This document shows, in pieces, positions 57,001 to 64,000 of a stretch of DNA of 64,000 nucleotides. Source of the DNA: Stictocephala bisonia (lineage: Eukaryota; Arthropoda; Insecta; Hemiptera; Membracidae); the NCBI GenBank assembly GCA_035578905.1, contig JAQJVL010002661.1, positions 23,526 through 87,525 on the forward strand. The letters are read 5' to 3'. The position numbers were made by a program, and so were the translations under genes. Numbering within the stretch: the stretch's first letter is position 1; each line of letters opens with the position of its first letter. The notes under the pieces were generated by a model. It did no database searches, was not told the DNA's origin, and saw only the letters and a list, made by a program, of their open reading frames with translations.

Positions 57001-57261
57001 ACCGTTAGGTTCGGTGAAAAAATCGCCATTTGGCCTGTACTCGTCTGCAGCAACGGAGAATTCTTCGATGACTTTCGCATCTCAAGACCTTCTTACAATT
57101 CAGCCTTGCGACCGGGCTACGTCTTCATCATGAAAAACTTCTTGCAATACTGGGTCAAGTGGGTGTTTACGATACGAGATGAGAACCATGATGAAATAAA
57201 GCTAATGCGTATGTTCCACGCGATATGCAAAAAGTACGAGCGAGACCTCGTTGTCCGATGA
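54016..57261 (+). CDS. Divergent family-B DNA polymerase-like protein
   Basis: 1,081 residues from the ATG at 54,016; the frame extends upstream to a GTG at 53,920 without another ATG. Palm motifs occur in the PolB order: motif A as FYLKSAYPTV (649-658), motif B as KKLANVIYG (757-765), motif C as LLVQTDGALV (807-816), followed by a GKTTSKGQER segment like the thumb-side KG motif. A YFGGARG loop precedes motif A, as in PolB. The motif A aspartate position appears to be Tyr650 and the first motif C aspartate Gln810; Asp812 remains. A region near 322-400 sits where the 3'-5' exonuclease would be but shows no clear DxE. It may be an inactive paralogue or an unusual active enzyme. Shorter than WSSV-type DNA polymerase (over 2,000 residues). 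Confidence 0.7.
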   Translation: MYYQSISDYVPPLFLSVNYEEAAFTRPCFTGSSTEENNCTFKTDDLFQDNIRFLQALLSLADCCYDACQVTFLRLETVGDFQRVFQQVYSLWSVGVGALMRLTFSTWFKRNRALKLLASNAANNHDVYAINYAANCSTMTILDYLEPLFAHCSKMAKANGQDIENWQRTVGLNTSTKKLSLAAAISTTEMFEINYCVIDKPPDVNRLIGCDSASNALCIDYESAYSCSSTATSKRTCGSQKKRTSNLPAGNCSNLTDGPTTALDLDGNGDRHKSKQLTTSILEKQRAMCGPLTVHDIRPFFSMLNAKRLSQLSLDQLEELPVVVIRCEQHFCAIACCVTDRTDKQPTVMHVYYCWDESVHEFLQMFTTSYNAYSKNNHVLVAVLQPCSEDIEARLRMLEDLKKVIWKDNMNTYVRLAINEAYDEDLLARNFYEPLVFRGRRHAADLETEIKCSLKSSEGSGSTDMFRNSISLDCARLCNDLDSTVCKFARAYHCLLNDSSLTCNGSIRIDHQSIKGNAELKQNALRLMEHRQNLCAGLVFNFRSERILDIASSMASELRLGLLDVFGLRYTDPPEAFRPQRASKASNDDLVFDSLRASNYVFIETLIDLSLYFGGARGSVSNELFLKENGIKPLAQFQRGMYRNNMIEFYLKSAYPTVAALYNISPETTAIVERQVLKKLNERLEALTSYDSTFSRQPQQTVMTCVYNQIGHVNDVDSNFVIVSLKPEIYVGSLARLMERLVLKRKNKHVLMNLFYKKLANVIYGCTDKSTSQFNDLLSPQCASAIRSLCKSVMSRTLQNLPQENILLVQTDGALVHTGLQDTDVTRKELEIVIRTSIDAVVTDVGNVTTTVRLEPRIRKVDFCLVIDQNRQLILYTDGKTTSKGQERQTSCTEIYLSHNGVRVVDTLLSVIARYLRDNIDTNISVAIELNNLLHLCITHLSTLHNDRSVDWFTTTRIPTTNERMYSERNQVLLTKLPLRSYTSDLCQKKLVDTSTVRFGEKIAIWPVLVCSNGEFFDDFRISRPSYNSALRPGYVFIMKNFLQYWVKWVFTIRDENHDEIKLMRMFHAICKKYERDLVVR

Positions 57262-57346
57262 CTAGTCATTCATCTACGGAATTCGGTACATGTTTTAGCC
57301 CATCGCATTGTATCTGTGCGTTCATTTATAAAAATTGGACACCACT

Positions 57347-57853
57347 ATGAGTATGGACGAAGTCGAGGGTACGCTTAGTTTTGATAACCAGTTCAATACA
57401 TACAACGATCCAAGCAGATCGTCTCCAACGATTATTAATCATTCGCGTCAGTGTAAATACAAGAAAGATAAATCTGTTGAAGCTCTTATAACTGACGTCG
57501 TCGATAAGAACCCAAGATTGATTTCTGCTAACTTCTTCAAACGTGGTAATACAAATGGTTTGTGTTCCATTACTGGTTTCAGATACGAAATATCACTCAC
57601 GTCCAGTACCATAAAATGTTTCGGTTGTAAGCGTAACATTCGAAGCAGTTTTCACGGTTGTAAGACTTATGATCTTTTTGACAGAAATCAATGGCTGGGG
57701 AAACATCAAAACGGCATATTCAGAATCATCAGGTGTCGAAACTTCAAGACATTTACAAAAAATCTAGGCTACAAACTACCTTACCATATCATCGCTGGAT
57801 GGAACTTACAAGCACCGCAATGTCAGAGTGTGGTCTTCATGGACATTCTGTAG
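57347..57853 (+). CDS. Unknown viral protein, 168 residues
   Basis: ATG at 57,347 (a TTG at 57,335 is in frame but not used here); a second ATG lies two codons on. The middle holds IKCFGCKRNIRSSFHGC, a Cys/His cluster that could bind zinc. The C terminus is aromatic. TTTATAAAA at 57,325-57,333 is unusually close to the ATG for a TATA box. AATAAA at 57,873-57,878 ends the transcript. It is the last recognisable viral gene before host DNA. Confidence 0.65.
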   Translation: MSMDEVEGTLSFDNQFNTYNDPSRSSPTIINHSRQCKYKKDKSVEALITDVVDKNPRLISANFFKRGNTNGLCSITGFRYEISLTSSTIKCFGCKRNIRSSFHGCKTYDLFDRNQWLGKHQNGIFRIIRCRNFKTFTKNLGYKLPYHIIAGWNLQAPQCQSVVFMDIL

Positions 57854-57872
57854 TCAGTCTATTCGTTGTGAA

Positions 57873-57878
57873 AATAAA
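57873..57878 (+). terminator. Poly(A) signal AATAAA
   Basis: AATAAA 20 nt after the stop of the 168-residue ORF, followed by a T-rich stretch. Confidence 0.6.
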
Positions 57879-57889
57879 TATACTTTACA

Positions 57890-58160
57890 GTTGGTTTTTT
57901 CGTGTTCATGAACACTCCGAATCCCTTTCAATCTTGGCTCACGACTTGGTTCGTGGACATAGTGTTGAACCACGTTTGTTCTAAGCATTACATTGATAAT
58001 TTTATCACACGCCTTAAAACATGGTTCATCACCATGTCCAAGTTCCAAGTGAATCCACAGACAAAACCTGACCAGAGGTGGTTCGTGAACCAAGTGAAGA
58101 ACCAAAACAAAATAAGCAGGTCTAGTTGTGTGTTTTGTAGTGTTCAATCGGTTGCCCATT
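57890..58160. repeat. Cluster of small inverted repeats at the viral right edge
   Basis: Repeated GGTTC/GAACC-type words, among them GTTCATGAAC, GGTTCGTGAACC and a perfect 7-bp stem ACATGGT-TCATC-ACCATGT near 58,020-58,038. Translated on the minus strand the words give recurring VHEP, but the open frames on both strands are probably by-products. It could be a diverged hr of another type or a viral end. Confidence 0.45.
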
Positions 58161-58249
58161 GGTTACTGGAATCCGAAAACAATCTACGAGTCAGATTCGT
58201 CATTGTTACGGTGGAAACAAGAAGCAAAATAAACTTGAGAGTACATTAA

Positions 58250-60720
58250 AATAACAATAATAATCTTTGTTTCTCGAAAAAAAATAAATATAACAAGTAT
58301 ACATTTATATATTATTCTATTTTCAAACATTTCAAACCCCCCCCCCCTCAAACTAACATTCAAATACTTTGTTTTCTCAGGACTTAGAATCATATTATTC
58401 TCGAAAATCACCATCTCAGGGCTTGCAAATCCAAATTAATATTGCATTCAATATCCTTCCGCAAACAATGTGACATTACCATAAAAGCTTCCATTATACA
58501 AGCCATTAATATATATCAAAATAGGGTTGCTCCTAAACTATGACATGTCATGCTTACCTAATGTATTATTCACTCTAACACACTGTTTTCATTCCAAACC
58601 AATCGTGGACCACTCCCCTTACGCCACAGTTATATAACATTATCAAATGCTTTGGTGATATCTAGATATAAGCCAATAACCTTTTGCCGTTATTCACACC
58701 ATTACTTACTTTATCCATAAAATCAATTAAAGCATCCTCAGTCTTCTTACCTTTTCTAAAACCAAATTGATTTGCACTAAAAAACGAGGTATCTTCAAGA
58801 AATTTTAATAATTTTTGTTTCATAATGTTTTCTCAAATGTTGATAGTAATGATATAGGTCTATAGTTACAAATATCAGTTTTAGAACTCTTTTTATATAT
58901 TGGCAAAACTATAGCCTCTTTCAGGTTTTCAGGAAAAACTCCTGTTTGGAAACTTAAATTGACTAAATATAATAAAACATTTAACATCTTCATATAAATT
59001 TCTTGTACAAGCGATGTGCTTATTCCATCTATACCTGGTGATGTCCCATTTTTCAATGAATAAATAGCTAATTTCAACTCGCTAACTCTTCCTGGTCAAA
59101 AAAAACATTTACTGTGAAATATATTTTGTTCTATAACAATTTTGTTTATTAAATGTGTAAAAGTTATTTGGTTTCTCTATATTCTCACTTAACCTACCAG
59201 CAACTGAGAAAAAATAAATTAGTAAACTAATTGGCAACTAATTCAGGATCGTTTACGGCTTGGTCATTTATTTTCAAAACAATGGATCCGTCATTAAACC
59301 TTTTCTGGCACGTAACTTCATTAATAATTTGCCAAGTGTTTTTTTCGAGTTTCCACTATATTTATTAAAGGCCACGGTAGTAGTTATTTTTCAATTCCCT
59401 AATTTCTTGCGGCAGAGTGTATTCCTATTTTGTTTATAATAGACACTTAACACATTGTTTTCAAGTTAGATTTTAAACTTTTTCAATAAGTTGTTTCTAG
59501 TTTTAATTCGTTTGCAAATAGATGAATTAATCCACGGTTTCAGTTTAACAATTTTCAAGTTCGATTGCTTATATTCTACTTTACTGTTGCACGGTTACGT
59601 TTATCATAAAAAAGATCAAATATGTGAGAAGCATTTTGTTGTTGGTAAAAATCCAACAACAAACCCGCTCCACTCAACCTGATCCAGTTGATTGTTGAGC
59701 TGCTCATAATTGTTGCGATAAAACGGTCGCGTGACCTTGTCATTGACCGAAGGCGGTAAGAGGCCTCTCCACGCAGACACACAGCTGTTGTAAAGTGATC
59801 CGTTACATGTGTTTCAATTACAACAGACTCAAACGGTAATTGTTTATTGTTTGAATGTTTTTCCAAAATATGGTCAATACATGTCTCAGTACTTTTACTA
59901 ACCCGTGTTGCAGTATTTATTAACGAATTCATTCCATTATAAACTAAGACAATTTTATAATCATCAACTGAAACATCATCACTCAAAATATTTATGTTCA
60001 TATCTCCTACAATTAAAATGTTTTTACTTATTATGATAAAAATGTTTCTATTTTACAAATAGTTCCAATTCATTTATAAACGAATGTTCCTCACATTGGT
60101 GTCGTATGTATAGTGCTATTAAAGTAAAATTAAATCCAATTTCTTTGAAACGGATCAAAATAACATCAGATGGCTTAAATGTTAACGGCTGAACATCCAA
60201 TACAGTTATGCTATTGTGTACAAAAACAGCTACACCACCAGATTTATAGACCTCATTAGTTTTAACATGTAAATAATAATTGAAATCGACAATAGATTGT
60301 TTTTGCTCACAGGATAATTTAGTAACGGCATTCATAATGTTTTGCAGTGTGACATTGCTCTCTGTGGCCTGAAGGTTTAACATAGTTAGAATTTGTATTG
60401 GTTATCACATTAGCAAAAATTACAAGACTAGAGAATGGTAAATCATAACAGTAACACATAAATGATTTGATAGTAAAATGAGATCAACGGACATGACGAG
60501 CTGCAATACAATTCAAGTCATTCACAACGCATGCAATGGCGTTGTTCACGACGCCAAACCAGGCCAGCACTGCTCAATGTCAGCTTTACTGCACTTCACA
60601 CAGGTCTCACGGACGTCCTTGTTGCAGTCACGACACGACACTTTCATTTGTTTTACAGTTAAGGACTTATTACACACACCGCACATCGCCATTTTGTAGG
60701 TTATGTCACAAGGAAACAAC
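58250..60720 (-). mobile_element. Degenerate LINE: PHD-like ORF1 remnant, endonuclease, RT
   Basis: Minus strand. An ORF1 start with a PHD/zinc-type pattern (CGVCNKSL, SCRDCNKDV, CVKC) lies at about 60,700-60,546. AP-endonuclease pieces lie at 60,383-60,048 (with GGVAVFVHNSI) and 60,001-59,576. RT pieces lie at 59,077-58,820 (with GTSPGIDGI and NYRPISLLSTFEK) and on to about 58,600 (with NQFGFRKGKKTEDAL). Frames are broken and the region 59,100-59,570 is barely readable, so the copy is dead. The 3' end near 58,250 has an ATTATTATTG-like tail. Jockey/CR1-type clade. Confidence 0.8.
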
Positions 60721-60869
60721 ACACAGAAAACTATCAAACCAATTTGAAAGAAGTTTTTCTCAACGAATGCAGTACAGATCGTATTTTGACAAAACCTACA
60801 CGTGACTATAACAAAATGTTCTAAATCAAATTTAAAGTATTTCATAATTTGTATATATAAGTGCAAAGC

Positions 60870-61120
60870 GGATGTCAAAAGGCCTGAACAATGTACGTTC
60901 GGAGCCTCATATTCCAACCAATGGTGTGCGTCGGATGTCATAATCTCTGAACAGTGTACAATCGGCCAACCAATGACATGCGGCGGAAGTCACAACCTCT
61001 GAACGGTGTACAATTGACCAACCAATAGCGTGCGGCGGATGTCACAATCTATGAACAGTATACGGTCCGGAGTTCGATATTTCAACCAATGGTGTTCGGA
61101 GGAGATACATTTGCCTGAAC
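60870..61120 (-). repeat. CCAAT-containing tandem units upstream of the LINE
   Basis: Four units with CCAATgg..TGCGgCGGATGTCA words; CCAAT starts at 60,918, 60,970, 61,022 and 61,086 (spacing 52, 52, 64). They lie just upstream of the LINE 5' end and could be promoter monomers of its 5' UTR. Confidence 0.55.
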
Positions 61121-61218
61121 GTGATGCATACGGAGGTCTCATTTTAGGAGTCTCCGTGTGGAGTACCGCATGTCTGATGTAGTCACCGAAAGAGTTGGAT
61201 AGTCATGACGTATATGTC

Positions 61219-61277
61219 TATATATGTGTGTGTAAGTGTGTGTGTGTGTGTGTTTTACTAAAAAAAAAAAAAAATAA
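61219..61277. repeat. GT microsatellite followed by poly(A)
   Basis: Short (TG)n with one interruption, then a run of 14 or so A. Between 61,280 and 62,030 I see only AT-rich DNA without genes. Confidence 0.9.
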
Positions 61278-62029
61278 ATACTTATAAATATCTTAGCTAA
61301 GGGGCAAAGTTCATCTAACATAAATTATCATACTACGAAAATGTTCTAGACATTTCTGGACAAATTCTATGCTTGTGGGTAGATTGTAGACCTCATTCTT
61401 CAAGTAAAAGCTTAAATTATTATTATTTTATTGTTTTGCTATCCAAAAGAACAATAAGAAAAGGCACTAAAACTATAAGCACTAGAATAAAAAATGTTAC
61501 CTTAAAAGACACACTGGGGTGTCAGAAACTCCAAACAGAAAATAAAGTTATTTAGTGACTCATAGAAAGCAGTATTAACTATGACAATATATGGTACCTG
61601 CAAGTGGGGGTGCTAACTGAATTTACATAAAAGAAATACATCCCATCCTAATAAATAACAGAGTAAAATGAAAATGAAATTTGTGACACCCCATTGTGTC
61701 TTACTAGGGTTAAAAATAATAAATACGTTTAATAAATATGTTTAAATAAGTGTAAAAGTAATTATATTCGTCAACTATTTCATTTATTTACAATTATATA
61801 TTCATAAAGGTTAATTAATACTCTACCAGTATTTATTTATTATTATTATTTTTTACTTCTCCTGCTTTTATTCTAAAATGCTTATTCCGTATATAAACTC
61901 TGCATATAGCTTCATGTAGAGGATTTTGTAACATATTTATGACGATTTTAACAGTGGGTGAGTCTCCCATCCGTATATATTCCTTAATCTTGTTCTTAAG
62001 ACTATAGGTTCATGGAAGAGGGCCGTTCA

Positions 62030-62640
62030 AAATAGGACATGGTCGAACTGGGCCCACGGTTACAACATTTCTAAGTGGATTAGCGTCGACCCTCGAAGGG
62101 TCAGGGTTGAATTGGGCCCCTGGTCAGTTAGGGACACGGTTGAACTGGGCCCACGGTCACAACTTTCTAAGCGGACTATCGCCCGTCAGGGTTGAATTGG
62201 GGCCCTAACCTAACCTAACCTAACCTAACCTAACCTAAAATTGGGGCCCTAACCTAACCTAAAATTGGGTCAGGGGTTTTAGCATTTTGTGCATATATAT
62301 AACAAAAAATATTATTACACGACTGTATTTAGAAAGACATAAAAAGAAAATGTTTCAATCGTCTAAAAGAGACGTTTGACCACCATCTGACCATAATCAA
62401 ACATCTACTTTAGATGTTACACAAAACTAAAACCAAGTTGGATGGGAGCAATCAAATTTTTAATTAGATTCTGCCTCCGACCTGACCATGGGCGCAGTTC
62501 AACCGTCCCTTTTAATGACCCTAACAGACCGTGGGCCCAATTCGACACTGCCTCCGAACTGACTATGGGCCCAATTCAACCGTCCTTTTAACGACCCTAA
62601 CTGACCATGGGCCCAATTCGACATCACCCTCAAAATAAAC
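62030..62640. repeat. Inverted GGGCCCA-type repeats flanking a telomeric tract
   Basis: Words like GTCGAACTGGGCCCACGGT recur at 62,042 and 62,125-62,152, and in inverted form at 62,527-62,546 and 62,563-62,620. The telomeric tract lies between the two arms, giving a large loose palindrome. Confidence 0.6.
62204..62263. repeat. Interstitial (CCTAA)n telomeric repeat
   Basis: About seven CCTAA units, a short spacer AAATTGGGGC, then about three more. CCTAA is the C-rich strand of TTAGG, the usual arthropod telomere repeat. It supports the host assignment and may mark an old chromosome-end fusion or telomerase-healed break. Confidence 0.85.
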
Positions 62641-63300
62641 GTACGACAGTGTATGGATCAGAGGACCGTCAAATGCTAAGTACGAATGTGGGTGGATGGT
62701 ATGGCCGTCCAAATTGGACGTAGGATTGTGGTTAGATGGGAGGCCTATCCATATTATATATATGACTGTGGGTGGATGAGAGTTGGCATCCAAATTGTCC
62801 GTATGATTGTGGTTGGGGGGATGGCTGTACAAATTATACGTACGACTGAGGGTGGATGCGAGGGGGCGTCCAAATTGTCCATATGAATGTGGGTGGGCAG
62901 GATGGATGTTCAAATTGTATGTGCGATCGTGGGTGTATTAGAGTTCACATAGAACTGTGAGAGGAACCAGATTGTCAGTATTACGGGGGGTGGATGGAAG
63001 GGCCTACAAATTTTACGTCCAGCTGTGGGTGGATTGTAGGGCTGTTCAAATCGTCCCAACGACTGTGGGTGGGTGGGAGGGATGTATATTATCCGTACTT
63101 CTGTAGGTGGATTGGTGGGCTATTCCAATTGTCCGTATGACTATGGGTGGCTGAAATGTCTGTACAAAGTTTCCGTATGGCTGGGGGTGGATGGTAGGGT
63201 TGTCATATCATCCCTACAACTGTACGTGAATGGGAGCAATATATATCGTCCGTACATATGTGTGTTGATGGTTGGGTTGTTAGAACTGAACATTGAGGAT
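62640..63300. repeat. GGTGGATGGgaGG-type host minisatellite
   Basis: Units of about 55-62 bp with GTGGGTGGATGG, TCCAAATTGTCCGTA and GACTGTGGGTGG words, diverged. The 63,300-64,000 stretch after it contains only AT-rich DNA and remnants of the GATCA/GGCTACC repeat family. Confidence 0.75.
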
Positions 63301-64000
63301 CAATAACTTTATGTTAATTATTACGAACAATTTTTAATAGAGCAATATATTTATTATAATAAATCAAATTACCTAGGCCAATTGAAAAACCATGTAAATA
63401 AGGGGTTTATCAAATTCAGTTCTACTACCGAACTTCTTTAAGTTGTACGGTGACATCCTCAACGATGACTCAACTTTGTGTTCAGGGAGGATTCTTCCTA
63501 AGAAATAAGTTAATGTTGTTGTTTGTGGGTTGGAACAAAAGTCTTACTGCTAAGTATACAGCAGTACATCCTCAAAGTTTAAGAACATCCTCAAAGCCTC
63601 CCAATACAAGATATGATCAATTTAGAAGAAAACATATCTCTCAGGCGTTAAATTCTTTTGAAGAGTTGGTAATTGATTCATTATTAACTCCTTTTAAAAG
63701 AACGTATTTCTATTCAATCATCAAAGTATATTCCAGTTTGTTTTATTATTGGATTAATTGTGGTGTTTTATCATTTTAAATAATAATTGTGTAAATAATT
63801 GTCCTTATACGGCATTATGGTGGAAACTCACTTTACTCGTTATGGCATTACCCCCAATCCCCCTTTCGGTGTAAGCATGAAGGCTACCCAAGATGATCCC
63901 AGATGTCAACCCAAGCTGATTTCTGTCCAAACTGATCACAAATGCTATCAAATTTGTACACGGTTGGTAGCTAAGTTGATATCATTTGCTACCCAGTAGA

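Noticed and set aside
38291..58200. Assignment to Nimaviridae, nudiviruses or a Maverick/Polinton
   Set aside because: hrs and the arthropod host are suggestive of nimavirus- or baculo-like biology, but I recognise no diagnostic core gene, integrase or capsid gene; the polymerase-like protein is much shorter than that of WSSV.
57902..58249. 115-codon plus-strand frame and a 101-codon minus-strand frame over the same bases
   Set aside because: Both overlap a cluster of inverted repeats, have repeated words, and lie beyond the viral poly(A) signal; neither can be preferred.

Overview
The window is a two-contig scaffold (exactly 100 N at 24,974-25,073) of an arthropod nuclear genome, probably crustacean, that carries pieces of a large double-stranded DNA virus. 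The host call rests on a (CCTAA)n/TTAGG-type telomeric tract near 62.2 kb, arthropod-type LINEs, a degraded DDE transposase and extensive minisatellites. The viral call rests on long intronless ORFs packed on both strands, a family-B DNA polymerase-like ORF, and three copies of a homologous-region (hr)-like repeat scattered among the genes. I could not assign the virus to a named family.

Layout, left contig. Positions 1-1,709 are a homopolymer-stretched assembly artefact. From 1,710 to 5,029 there is a well-resolved inverted second copy of two viral genes, a lipase and an unknown 662-residue protein. From about 5,190 to 22,300 the sequence has the error pattern of an unpolished long read. Its first 1.9 kb can be aligned by eye to the coiled-coil gene at 38.3-39.7 kb, and the rest appears to be further viral DNA with frames broken by indels. 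Polished sequence returns at about 22.3 kb with a gene tail, a poly(A) signal and hr1, which runs into the N gap.

Layout, right contig. Host DNA occupies 25,074-38,284: a 45-bp minisatellite, 36-bp and 75-bp minisatellites, a dead transposase, a 5'-truncated LINE inserted in the 75-bp satellite, and a second LINE with an RNase H domain that abuts the virus. The virus runs from about 38,290 to 58,200. It encodes a coiled-coil protein (+), an unknown 664-residue protein and an LCAT-type lipase (- strand, overlapping by 14 nt), an acidic disordered protein ending in a SUMO-interacting motif (-), hr2, a divergent pair of spliced genes (a GTSF1-like double CHHC zinc-finger protein on - and a 403-residue cysteine-rich protein on +), hr3, a small membrane protein (+), an interrupted minus-strand block of about 4.1 kb (three ORFs plus an in-frame extension), the PolB-like protein (+) and a 168-residue unknown (+). 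Host DNA resumes at about 58.25 kb with a degenerate LINE with PHD, endonuclease and RT parts, then microsatellite, telomeric and minisatellite tracts.

How the parts fit. The hr copies each hold a CCAAT/TATA/initiator promoter followed at +1 by a perfect stem, plus direct repeats with CRE (TGACGTCA) palindromes. hr2 and hr3 bracket the two spliced genes, which look like a host-style regulatory island with TATA plus TCAGT initiators. The remaining viral ORFs have no visible introns and look like replication, structural or unknown functions. The most novel feature is a viral homologue of the piRNA-pathway factor GTSF1 next to hr elements that may make a structured RNA.
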